From NCBI GenBank assembly GCA_009845545.1, contig VXZK01000177.1, positions 1-32,533 of the forward strand: a stretch of 32,533 nucleotides of DNA, in the 5' to 3' direction. Position numbers and translations under genes: made by a program. The DNA comes from Candidatus Poribacteria bacterium (GTDB lineage: Bacteria; Poribacteria; WGA-4E; WGA-3G). Positions 1 through 7,956 of the stretch are shown here, in pieces. The notes beneath the pieces were generated by a model that had not been told where the DNA came from, made no database searches, and saw only the letters and a program-made list of their open reading frames with translations. Positions within the stretch are counted from its first letter, which is position 1. Every line of letters starts with the position of its first letter.

Positions 1-720
1 GTGATATGTGTACCGAGTAAGGGTGGACGTGCCGACTTTTGGTGTTATTTAACAAATGTAATTCCAAATTTAACGATAACTTCTATAGATGGAAGCCAGT
101 GCTTCCCGTTCTACACCTACGATGAAGATGGCACGAACCGGCAAGAGAACATCACCGATTGGGCGTTGGCAGAATTCCAATCGCATTACAGCGACGACAC
201 GATCACCAAGTGGGACATCTTCCACTATAACTACGCACTCTTGCATCATCCCGTCTACCGTGAGAAATACGAGATGAACCTTAAGCGCGACCTCCCGCAT
301 ATCCCGTTTACCGAAGATTTCTGGGGGTTTGCCAACGCAGGTGCAGCGTTAGCAGACCTCCACATCAACTACGAATCCGCCCCAAAATACGATGGATTGA
401 AGGACATTGAAACACCGGGGATGAAGGTAGATTGGCGCGTTGAGAAGATGAACCTTTCCAAAGACAAGACGCAGTTGAGATACAACGATTTCCTCACACT
501 CGACGGTATCCCCGCCGAGGTGTATGACTATAAATTAGGCAACCGTTCTGCGTTGGAGTGGGTCATAGATCAGTATCGTGTGAAGGTAGACAGACGGAGC
601 GGGATTGTCAACGACCCGAACCGTGAGACAGAGCCTCAGTATATTGTGGATTTGGTTGGGCGTGTTATCTCTGTGAGCCTGCGGACGGTGGAGATTGTTA
701 ACGACTTACCGCTACTGTAG
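1..720 (+). CDS. Type ISP restriction-modification enzyme, C-terminal part (5' truncated by window edge)
   Basis: The reading frame is open from the first base and ends at TAG 718-720, so the true start lies outside the window; the GTG at base 1 is probably an internal valine codon. The 239 residues match my memory of the C-terminal target-recognition region of type ISP enzymes (LlaBIII type): a CFPFYTYDEDG stretch near residue 34, YALLHHPVYREKY (about 78-90), LPHIPF, AALADLHINYE (about 115-125), and the closing SALEWVIDQYRVK and SGIVNDPN motifs. In this family one polypeptide carries nuclease, helicase, methyltransferase and target recognition, and protects the cell from foreign DNA. Only the recognition end is visible, so completeness of the enzyme cannot be judged. 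It is on the opposite strand from most genes here, and the next gene starts 156 bases downstream. Confidence 0.82.
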   Translation: MICVPSKGGRADFWCYLTNVIPNLTITSIDGSQCFPFYTYDEDGTNRQENITDWALAEFQSHYSDDTITKWDIFHYNYALLHHPVYREKYEMNLKRDLPHIPFTEDFWGFANAGAALADLHINYESAPKYDGLKDIETPGMKVDWRVEKMNLSKDKTQLRYNDFLTLDGIPAEVYDYKLGNRSALEWVIDQYRVKVDRRSGIVNDPNRETEPQYIVDLVGRVISVSLRTVEIVNDLPLL

Positions 721-876
721 CATCACGGTTGTCAAAGTCTGTTTCCACGTTGCGAAAAATAAAAAACGAACCTTTTGTTGACAGATTTGACTAAACATGC
801 GAAACGAAAATGTGAACGCCTTTGAAATAACATTGGCGGTATTCACACAACTCAAAATCTTATAGGAGAAATAAAA

Positions 877-1398
877 ATGAAACAGAAATTTTTTGCAATC
901 GGTGCCATCGCAGTCCTCGCAATTGTCGGAGTCTTTGTTTTTGAATATGCAACGTTGGCACAACGTCCAGACCGAAACGCTCAGAATCAACAACGTGGCA
1001 ACCGTCAGGGGGGTGAACGTGGGAATAGAGGCGGAATGCAGGGAATGATGAACCCCATGTCTATCGTTGACAACTCTTGGATTGACTTGACGTTTGCTGT
1101 GAAAGTGGACGATGAGACACTCATAAAAGCACGGCCCGTCTATCAGACAGCTCGTGATAAATTTGCAGCAAAGATGACAGAATTACGTGCCGCCGGTAAT
1201 TGGCAAGCGATGAGATCCGAAATGCAGAAACTTATCGCGACAGTCGGACCCGAATTCCAAGCGAGCCTCAAAGAGGTATTGACGGAAGAGCAGATGGCTA
1301 AGCTCAACGAATTGACGAAAAAGCGTCAGACAGAAATGCAGCGACGTGGCAATCGTCAGGGTGGTGAACGCGGTCGTCGTGGCGGGGGTAATCAGTAA
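877..1398 (+). CDS. Small exported Spy/CpxP-like (LTxxQ) protein with Gly/Arg-rich ends
   Basis: A 173-residue protein preceded by a good ribosome site (AGGAGAA at 864-870). Residues 1-30 form a signal peptide or membrane anchor (KQKF, then a hydrophobic run, then TLAQ). The mature part is mostly charged helix, with VLTEEQMAKLNEL near residue 139, an LTxxQ-type motif of the Spy/CpxP family of periplasmic chaperone/stress proteins. The helical core is bracketed by two nearly identical Gly/Arg/Gln-rich tails (NRQGGERG near residues 43-50 and 158-165). Members act in the envelope, binding unfolded proteins or metals; that role here is family inference. The 156-base leader shows no convincing promoter. 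A strong terminator follows, so the gene is probably monocistronic. The Spy assignment rests on the short motif and helical pattern only. Confidence 0.6.
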   Translation: MKQKFFAIGAIAVLAIVGVFVFEYATLAQRPDRNAQNQQRGNRQGGERGNRGGMQGMMNPMSIVDNSWIDLTFAVKVDDETLIKARPVYQTARDKFAAKMTELRAAGNWQAMRSEMQKLIATVGPEFQASLKEVLTEEQMAKLNELTKKRQTEMQRRGNRQGGERGRRGGGNQ

Positions 1399-1442
1399 TC
1401 ATCGTTTAGCAGCCTCGCGTCTCATTCGCGCATCTATACTCT

Positions 1443-1476
1443 GGGTCGGGCGTGTTTGCCTGACCCTTTTCTTTTT
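1443..1476 (+). terminator. Intrinsic terminator after the Spy-like gene
   Basis: GGGTCGGGC (1443-1451) and GCCTGACCC (1458-1466) form a nine-pair stem with one G-U and a six-base loop, followed by TTTTCTTTTT (1467-1476). It lies 45 bases after the stop codon and has the polarity to end plus-strand transcription only. Confidence 0.88.
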
Positions 1477-1524
1477 AAGGTGAAGCCAATGGATTTCAGT
1501 GTGCTTCACTTCGTAACGCCACAG

Positions 1525-1555
1525 TGTCTAAATTCTGAGGATCCTAATTCAGACA
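1525..1555 (-). other. Hairpin downstream of the minus-strand TPR gene, possible 3' end structure
   Basis: In the minus-strand transcript TGTCTGAATT and AATTTAGACA pair over ten positions with one G-U; on the plus strand that pair would be an A-C mismatch, so the structure favours the minus-strand RNA. It begins about 19 bases after the stop codon at 1574. A second inverted repeat (GTGAAGC 1480-1486 with GCTTCAC 1503-1509) follows. Neither has a downstream U-run, so this is not a canonical intrinsic terminator; it may protect the 3' end or mark factor-dependent termination. Confidence 0.35.
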
Positions 1556-1573
1556 ATGAACACTGCAGGTTAA

Positions 1574-4003
1574 TCATCTACCACTGCGTTCTTCGACCCA
1601 CCTGATAATGATTTCACGGTTTTCTGTATCGCCATATTGCTGAAACCAGTTCGCGAGGTGTTTACCGGTTTCAATGAGAAGCGCGTCCATCTCTTCAGAT
1701 TTAGACTTCAGTGCAAGTTGATATTTTTCGATCGCTGCATGCGTCTGTTTACGTCTGATTAAAGTAAGGGCGAGGGTACATCGGACCTTGGTGAGAATAT
1801 CGATTTTCATTTTCTCGAAACGATGCCGAATCAGTTGTGATTCTAACGACAATAGATTCCTGAACGCTGGCATGTTAATCGGGTCTTTCTGGAGAACGGT
1901 TTCAAAACCTGAAAGTGCTTTTTGGTGTTCACCCTCCACGAGATAGAGATACCCCAGCGTGTTGTAAATCTCAATATTTCGCTTGGATTCAGGGATCCCC
2001 TCGAATTCGGCAATAGCGGCGGCGTATTGCCGTTGTCCCATGAGCGAATTCCCGCGTCGGATTCGGAGGTTAATCTCTTCTTCCTTGGCTTGTGGGTTCT
2101 CCGGTTCTTGCGCCAAGACGCGCGACACCTCTGCAGCAGCGCGTTCGTAGTTCCCCGCACCTTGATAGACGTTTGCGAGACTCAGACGCAAATTCAGGTC
2201 GGTCGGCGCGAGTTGAAGTGCTGTCTGAAGCAGCTGGATCGCTGTGGTGTACTCTTCAGTATCGCTAAGACTTCGCGCATAGTGGTGATAAGCGGCTATG
2301 AGGTTATGGAGCGCATGCTCAGCGTTTGGGGCGATATTGTAGACGTGTTGGAATGCCGATAGTGCCTCAGCGTAGTCGCCTTTTTTCAGATATAACTCCC
2401 CCAGTAAGTTGCGGACCTGCATTTCGTTCGGATGGAGTTTCTGTAATTCGAGATAGGCGTTCACGGCTGCGTCTAATTCACCAGCTTCGGTGTGTGCGTT
2501 CGCTTTTCGGGTGAACACATCGCCTAAATTTGTACGGGCAATACCAAATGTCGGCATTAGCAACAACGCATTACGATACGCATCAATTGCCGCATCCCAT
2601 TCGCCACGGTTTCGCAGGGTGACCCCGTAATTGTTATAGCATTCTGCCAGATGGTGTTTCGTCAGTGTATCGACAGGGTTAATATCAATCGCTTTCTGGT
2701 AATAATTGATGGCTGTTTCAAATTGCCCAACTTGCGCGTATCCGTTGCCCATCAGTTGATAGGTAGGTGCATCGAGCGGATCCATCCGAAGTACCCTTTC
2801 AAACGTGGTAGCGGCGGTCTCAAAGTCTTTCACCGCCAACGCTCTGAACCCCTTAGCACGGAGGAGTTGATGTAGGTTTCTCCGCGCGGCTTTGTGGTAG
2901 GGTGCAATGTGAAGTGCTTTCTCAAACGCCTGTATCGCCTTTTCTGCCTCTTTTCTCTCATAGTAGAGGATCCCGAGCGTATTGTAATCTGCTGGCGACG
3001 GTTTCTGCGTTATCCGTTTCTCAAGGAGTGCGATTGCGTCATGTGTCTTTCCAGTTTCATGATAGACTTGAATCAGTTTCTCTATCGCGGGTTGAAACTT
3101 AGCATTTAACTGTCTACAGGTCAGAAAACTCCTGATTGCGGAGGCTGTATCGCCTTTATCAAAGTGGACGGTTCCGAGCAAGTAGTGATGTCGGAGACGT
3201 TTTTGCTTTTCTGCGTAAGGTTTCGCTGCAATCTCAGATTTCAAGACTTGGATAGCGATGTCGTGTTGTGGTGTATTAAGGGGGGTATTGTAGAGTTCAC
3301 GCAACGTGGTGATATCGCGTGTCGATGGGTGTTGCGCTGTTGCTGTTGGATAACTGATATCACCTGGGTGTGGGCTGTGTCCCCATAATCCGATTGCGTG
3401 TCCAAACTCGTGGAGGCAGACCGTCCGCATCTCTTTCTGTGAGAGTTCACCGATAGTGCCGTCGCCTTCCAACATGAGTATCACCTCGACGGTAAACGGC
3501 GGTGATGCATCGGCTGGATCTTGCACAACCATCTGTTTTGTATCCTTGAGGCGTGTGAGTTCTGCACTGCCGAGTCTCATGTCCTGAAAGTCGGTATGGA
3601 GACCGCTGTGTCCCCAACTGACGCGGATGTCGGCGTTCTGAGGTGTCTCAGTTTCTTCAAAGCGGATGTCCCCCTCGCTGGCGGTGTGCCATTCTTGCAT
3701 GGCATATCGGATTTCGGGTAGATACGGGCTCTCTTTTAGGATAGGCGAGATGTAGACCTGGATCGGCATCTGTGTAAAACGCGTGATTCTGCCTTGAGAA
3801 AAAAGTGTAATGTGATCGAAATAGTCCGTATAAACTGATCCGTGGGCATCTTGTGCGATCGCAATCTGTGGATTTCCGGTGTAAAATAGTATGAGCGTTA
3901 GACTGAATAATATAATGTTCAAGATATTTTTAGAGCCAATTTCGACGTTAGCAAGTTTTAACAACAGCCTACGCCAGGAAGTGTATTGTGTGCTAATTTT
4001 CAT
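1574..4003 (-). CDS. Exported metzincin-like metalloprotease with long TPR array
   Basis: An 809-residue protein. A long basic N-terminus is followed by a hydrophobic segment (about 27-50, ending IAIAQDA), a signal peptide or anchor. Residues 55-220 resemble a matrixin-type zinc protease: HEFGH at 198-202 supplies two zinc histidines and the catalytic glutamate, and GLWGH at 205-209 the third histidine. Spacing is HExxHxxGxxGH, one residue longer than the classical metzincin motif; I recall this variant from bacterial matrixin-like proteins. The Met-turn position downstream reads DISYPT, with no methionine. From about residue 255 to the end run many tetratricopeptide repeats (for example the ADYNTLGILYYERKEAEKAIQAF-type units), a protein-docking scaffold. 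A ribosome site (AAGGAA) lies in the 12 bases separating it from the upstream channel gene, implying co-transcription. Likely an extracytoplasmic protease or a degenerate substrate-binding relative; substrate unknown. Confidence 0.78.
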   Translation of the reverse strand: MKISTQYTSWRRLLLKLANVEIGSKNILNIILFSLTLILFYTGNPQIAIAQDAHGSVYTDYFDHITLFSQGRITRFTQMPIQVYISPILKESPYLPEIRYAMQEWHTASEGDIRFEETETPQNADIRVSWGHSGLHTDFQDMRLGSAELTRLKDTKQMVVQDPADASPPFTVEVILMLEGDGTIGELSQKEMRTVCLHEFGHAIGLWGHSPHPGDISYPTATAQHPSTRDITTLRELYNTPLNTPQHDIAIQVLKSEIAAKPYAEKQKRLRHHYLLGTVHFDKGDTASAIRSFLTCRQLNAKFQPAIEKLIQVYHETGKTHDAIALLEKRITQKPSPADYNTLGILYYERKEAEKAIQAFEKALHIAPYHKAARRNLHQLLRAKGFRALAVKDFETAATTFERVLRMDPLDAPTYQLMGNGYAQVGQFETAINYYQKAIDINPVDTLTKHHLAECYNNYGVTLRNRGEWDAAIDAYRNALLLMPTFGIARTNLGDVFTRKANAHTEAGELDAAVNAYLELQKLHPNEMQVRNLLGELYLKKGDYAEALSAFQHVYNIAPNAEHALHNLIAAYHHYARSLSDTEEYTTAIQLLQTALQLAPTDLNLRLSLANVYQGAGNYERAAAEVSRVLAQEPENPQAKEEEINLRIRRGNSLMGQRQYAAAIAEFEGIPESKRNIEIYNTLGYLYLVEGEHQKALSGFETVLQKDPINMPAFRNLLSLESQLIRHRFEKMKIDILTKVRCTLALTLIRRKQTHAAIEKYQLALKSKSEEMDALLIETGKHLANWFQQYGDTENREIIIRWVEERSGR

Positions 4004-4015
4004 CCAAATATTCCT

Positions 4016-5176
4016 TTAACTTCGACTCGCAAGTTTGTTTGCGAAGATACTGATTAACCCACCTAACATCACATACCCAAAGATAACCTCTAAGGTGACG
4101 AGGAAACGCGCGGCGGTATTATCGGCTACCACATCACCGAAACCGAGTGTCGTGAAAGTAACGACGCTAAAATAGAAACAGTCCCAGAAAGTTAGCGGCT
4201 TCCCGCTATACGTCCCTGTGATTTGATGAAAGTGTGGTGTGAGATCTACTAACCATAACGACATCCAGGCAGGAAACGGAAATCTGTATGCAATAGCGAA
4301 TAGAAAAACAAAAAGGATGGACCAAGATGCCCAGAGTGCTAAGCTCCGTCCATAATCGGAACTCCAGCGCCATAAACGCGCCAACACCGGATTCGCTTGG
4401 TTGAAGGCACGAATGAACTGCTGGTCAGCGACGTATCGTTTGAAAAAAGGGTTCTCTACCTCGTCTACATATTGACTATCTAAATAGAATTCGGTAGGAT
4501 GATGTCTCCTGCGACCGAGTTTGTCTTTAACGAATTGGAGCAATGTGTTAGGGATATACTGAACATCACGAAAGGCAGCGACAGTGACAAACTGTGCACC
4601 GGTAAAGTTAGCGGTGCCGAGGAATGTGGCGTTGTTGAATGTGGTTGTCTCAGAGAACCATGTTCCTGTACAGTCAAGTATACCTTGGAATAGGGTGCGC
4701 CGAAAATTGACTTCATTGTAGAAATAAGCCTCATGAAATACGGCGTTTTTACGGAATTCAACCCTATGAAAATCGGCGGCGTTGTTAAATCTCGCCCGCC
4801 AAAAGCTTGCACTCTTGTGAAAGATTGCGCTGTGAAAGTCAGCGCGCCTCTGGAAAATAGCCTCCCGGAACGCACAGGAACCGTGTAAGATGGTTTCATC
4901 TAAATCAAGATCTGCCTCAAAGAGGGTGCGACGGAAGTCGACATCTTTTTGGAAGACGACTGTCCGGAAATTGACAATGTTTTTAAACGTACACCCGATG
5001 CAAGAGAGGCTCTTGTTGAGAAGGATCCGGTCATTTTCGTCGCGTTCCAAGGCGACAGAAAAGATGTCAACGACCCCTTCAATAATACAATTCGTGAATG
5101 TAATAGATGTTGCATCGCTTTGTAATGCTTCAAGGAAAACTCGCGCTTTAATAGTTTCGTTGTGCTTCTCGTACAT
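4016..5176 (-). CDS. Pentapeptide-repeat protein fused to a two-TM potassium channel
   Basis: A 386-residue protein. Residues 60-205 are pentapeptide-like repeats with the A-x-F / ADFxxAxF rhythm (RADFHSAIF, AADFHRVEF, VNFRRTLF, ANFTGAQF), expected to fold as a right-handed quadrilateral beta-helix. A charged linker follows, then a pore module: TM1 about 279-298, a pore helix and selectivity filter TTLGFGD at 342-348 (the TxGYGD signature with F for Y), and TM2 about 357-379. There is no voltage-sensor segment, so this is an Ion_trans_2/KcsA-like channel that would tetramerise in the inner membrane. The soluble repeat domain could gate the pore or bind a partner; this is inference. It lies 110 bases after the AAA ATPase and 12 bases before the protease-TPR gene. 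The ribosome site (AAGG, about 12 bases upstream) is weak. Confidence 0.85.
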   Translation of the reverse strand: MYEKHNETIKARVFLEALQSDATSITFTNCIIEGVVDIFSVALERDENDRILLNKSLSCIGCTFKNIVNFRTVVFQKDVDFRRTLFEADLDLDETILHGSCAFREAIFQRRADFHSAIFHKSASFWRARFNNAADFHRVEFRKNAVFHEAYFYNEVNFRRTLFQGILDCTGTWFSETTTFNNATFLGTANFTGAQFVTVAAFRDVQYIPNTLLQFVKDKLGRRRHHPTEFYLDSQYVDEVENPFFKRYVADQQFIRAFNQANPVLARLWRWSSDYGRSLALWASWSILFVFLFAIAYRFPFPAWMSLWLVDLTPHFHQITGTYSGKPLTFWDCFYFSVVTFTTLGFGDVVADNTAARFLVTLEVIFGYVMLGGLISIFANKLASRS

Positions 5177-5286
5177 CTGGGTCTTTTACCTTGTGTTTGA
5201 TAATCAGGTGGATGTTGATACCGATTGTGGTGAAAATGTGCTGGCGGCTGCCGGGGCACTACTTATCGGGTGGCACGCGATCCCGA

Positions 5287-6753
5287 TCATCGTGATGGCG
5301 TGCGCCCGCCGAATTCTAAAAGGAGTTCGGCAAGTGGGTTTTCAAGAACAGGTTCAGCTTCCGGCTGCACAATGGCAGAACTGATACCGTCTTTAAGATG
5401 GTATACCTCAACATCATCAGGATTTAACCAACATAACTTCGGGGTCAGTGCTTCTATCTCCGCGACAGCCTCCGGTTCTTTTTTTGACAGTTGTCCTGCG
5501 GTTAATAGATTTTTAAGAACCGCTAAAAGGTACGGACTATGAGTTGTTATAACAATCTGACTATCGATATGATTCCGCATCAGCGCAATGATATGCATGA
5601 GGTGTTTTTGTGCGATCGGATGTAGGTGTGCTTCCGGTTCTTCAATCACTCGGAAGATGACTTCATTATAAAGCACGTTCATAAACATATCTTGTAGAAT
5701 CCGTATGATGTTTTGCTGCCCGGTTGATGCTCTCTCTAAGAAAGCGGCATTCTCGCCAGTCGGATGTGAAAAGAGTCGCGATTCGGATATCTCACCTATA
5801 GTTTCGTATTCACTCTTTAAAATACATGAGATCTTTTTAAGGAGGAATTCTATCATCGGTTTATCAATACTATCTGATTCGGCTTCCGCTTTTTCATCAA
5901 AGATATTGTGAAAATTCTGTGTACTGAAGGTGTCAAGGAATTCCTCGTTCTTTTCCAAAAAGCGTGCGATGAGATGTAGGCTCACACGTGGGCGGGTTGC
6001 AGCACGCGTGTGGAGATCGCTTTTTATCCCGCCATAGAAGATCCGTTTAAGCGCATCAGGATAGTTAACCGCGATATTCCGATCCGCGGGGATGAAAAGG
6101 CTATCCCGGTATGTGCCGGCTAACTTCTCAGTGATGTCGCCTATCCCGATTGCCATCTTTAAAATAAAAAAGAATCGCTCGCTCGTTTTAGATTCCTGAT
6201 CGCCATCCGCTGAAGATACATCTGCTTTTGTGGGTGGATCTGCAGCGGAATCGGGGTTGGAAACCCCTCCTGCCTGTTGTTTTTTCTCAAACTGTCTTAA
6301 CTTCTCTTGTAAAGCGTAACAAAGCGTTTCAACTTCGTCCATAACCGTGGGCAGCTGGATCTGAAGCGTTTTTTCAGCGTCTAATGTCAACGTGATTGTG
6401 CTGTCTGTTGTCCAGTGGTAAATAATTTCAAACGGTTTTATGGCATCGTCATTATCTGTGATTAGTGCTAACTCGCTCGCATCTCCAAAAAACTCCCGAA
6501 ATTTATACGAGATTTGTGCACGAAATACCGTTGACAGATCAGGTGAATCGGATTTCAGATGTTCCGGCGGGTAGGCATTAATTTGTTTGATGTATTGCCT
6601 GAAATCGCGGATTAATTCGTGAAAAAAGTAGAGCAACTTCGCGAGAACACTTTTGCCGCTGGCTGTCGCGCCAATGAAAACGACTAAGGTTTTATCCATG
6701 TCGATTTCTGCTTCTCGGATATTTATAAAGTTTTTGACAACCAGTTTAGGCAT
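5287..6753 (-). CDS. AAA-family ATPase of the OLD/SMC-like type (AAA_21-like)
   Basis: A 488-residue ATPase. The N-terminus has the KNFINIREAEIDM strand pattern common to RecF/OLD/SMC heads, then the P-loop GATASGKS at 28-35. A C-terminal half carries STGQQNI (signature-like, near 342), Walker B RVIEEPEAHLHP (about 366-378) and the H-loop region VITTHSPYLL (about 397-406). Between them lies a mainly helical, charged insertion typical of these proteins. No TOPRIM nuclease domain is seen, unlike full-length OLD proteins, and no TOPRIM or DUF4435 partner is adjacent. Such ATPases are frequent sensors in phage defence but also occur elsewhere. It follows the Gfo/Idh/MocA gene by 39 bases and precedes the channel gene by 110 bases, all on one strand. 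Its start has a modest ribosome site (GGAA). Function is unassigned. Confidence 0.8.
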   Translation of the reverse strand: MPKLVVKNFINIREAEIDMDKTLVVFIGATASGKSVLAKLLYFFHELIRDFRQYIKQINAYPPEHLKSDSPDLSTVFRAQISYKFREFFGDASELALITDNDDAIKPFEIIYHWTTDSTITLTLDAEKTLQIQLPTVMDEVETLCYALQEKLRQFEKKQQAGGVSNPDSAADPPTKADVSSADGDQESKTSERFFFILKMAIGIGDITEKLAGTYRDSLFIPADRNIAVNYPDALKRIFYGGIKSDLHTRAATRPRVSLHLIARFLEKNEEFLDTFSTQNFHNIFDEKAEAESDSIDKPMIEFLLKKISCILKSEYETIGEISESRLFSHPTGENAAFLERASTGQQNIIRILQDMFMNVLYNEVIFRVIEEPEAHLHPIAQKHLMHIIALMRNHIDSQIVITTHSPYLLAVLKNLLTAGQLSKKEPEAVAEIEALTPKLCWLNPDDVEVYHLKDGISSAIVQPEAEPVLENPLAELLLEFGGRTPSR

Positions 6754-6792
6754 AAATTTTCCATATTAGGTGGCTGATGGTTTCTTTTTTCG

Positions 6793-7956
6793 TTAATCCG
6801 GGATCTGCGTCCATCCGTTGCTTCCCCGGATTGCGTCAATAGCGATTTGGTAGCGCCAACCGTCTTGAAATGTTAGATACGGGTCGTGTGGACGCGTCTC
6901 AATATCCGCGAGGAAATCTCGGACGAGCGCGACCCATTTGTTTTGGATGTCGTCCCCGATCCGCGGTAGGTTCTCTGTTAAAATTTGTGGAACAGGCAAT
7001 TCTTCGGACGTATCCGCAACGTGTTTTGTAATGGGCGATAGGATATGTCCACCTCTGCCAACAAGTGTTCCGTGCGTCCCATAGAAATACCAACCACCCG
7101 TTGGCGCATGGGTCGGTACACCTGGGAGCGTACGCATTGTTGCGAGAATATTGTTTTTAGTGTTTGCTGTTTCAGAAGCTCCCAATTTGAAGAACGCCGA
7201 ATAATCCCATTCCGCATCACACACTCGCCATTCAAGTTTTGATGCCTCTTCAGTCGTAATCTCTCTGCTCCGCCATACGCGAAAATCGCGAATCTCCGGC
7301 ACAACGGGTGCTTTCCGAATAGTAGTTTTGGCTTCACCGACAGTCGAGATGACTTTCATACCGGTCATCCGCTCCAGCATACCGAGTCGATGTGTAAGTC
7401 CATTGTTCAATGCCCCACCGCCATGCGCCAAAGAGCTCATCCAATTCCACGGTTTCACTGTCTTTGAAGAGGTATCGCTTGTGATCCGACGGCTGTATCC
7501 GATATCGACGGCTGTTAACTCGCCGATGATGTGCTGCTGCGTCAACAGTTCTCGTACGTAAGCGACGCTTGGATCGTATAGATGTGTCGCAGCGAAGCCG
7601 TGTTTCAACCCTGTGTCTTTGATAAGATTGTAGATATGTTCGGCTTCCGCTGCAGTGAGTGCTAACGGTTTTTCGCTGATGATATGGCACCCGAGTTCTA
7701 CTGCCAACTCAATGACTTCGGTACGCAGAATCGCAGGCGTGGTGAGTGCGACGATATCCGGTTTGTGTTTCAGCAGACTCTGTCGCCAATCCGTTGAAGC
7801 TTCAGGCACCCCTAACCCGGATGCAACTTTCTGAACAATATCTGGTTTTCTGGCACAGATAGCCATGACCTCAACACCGTAATGTTGAAACGCCTTTGTA
7901 TGTCCTTCCGCCGACCAACCTGCGCCGACAACGACCGCTTTTAATTTTTTCATCAT
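6793..7956 (-). CDS. Gfo/Idh/MocA-family NAD(P)-dependent oxidoreductase
   Basis: A 387-residue cytoplasmic enzyme. The N-terminal Rossmann fold shows the dinucleotide motif as [12 protein letters not shown] (8-19), and the family signature EKPLA appears at 95-99, with the lysine expected to take part in catalysis. The C-terminal half is the usual alpha/beta sheet domain. Members oxidise or reduce sugars, inositols and their derivatives; the substrate is not evident. The start is ATG at 7956-7954, which overlaps the TGA of the upstream DUF1501 gene as ATGA, a sign of translational coupling; a second ATG follows directly. Length is normal. The coupling suggests that a product of the DUF1501/PSD1 unit passes to this enzyme, but that is inference. 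Confidence 0.88.
   Translation of the reverse strand: MMKKLKAVVVGAGWSAEGHTKAFQHYGVEVMAICARKPDIVQKVASGLGVPEASTDWRQSLLKHKPDIVALTTPAILRTEVIELAVELGCHIISEKPLALTAAEAEHIYNLIKDTGLKHGFAATHLYDPSVAYVRELLTQQHIIGELTAVDIGYSRRITSDTSSKTVKPWNWMSSLAHGGGALNNGLTHRLGMLERMTGMKVISTVGEAKTTIRKAPVVPEIRDFRVWRSREITTEEASKLEWRVCDAEWDYSAFFKLGASETANTKNNILATMRTLPGVPTHAPTGGWYFYGTHGTLVGRGGHILSPITKHVADTSEELPVPQILTENLPRIGDDIQNKWVALVRDFLADIETRPHDPYLTFQDGWRYQIAIDAIRGSNGWTQIPD

Noticed and set aside
778-783. TTGACA upstream of the Spy-like gene as a promoter -35 box
   Set aside because: No acceptable -10 sequence lies 16-18 bases downstream (the bases there read GAAACG or similar).
5177-5286. A tiny frame starting ATGATC that overlaps the ATPase stop
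   Set aside because: It runs for only about ten codons before a stop and has no independent support.
4890-5384. Plus-strand frame of 164 codons across the channel-ATPase junction
   Set aside because: Antisense to two well-supported genes, with composition typical of a shadow frame.
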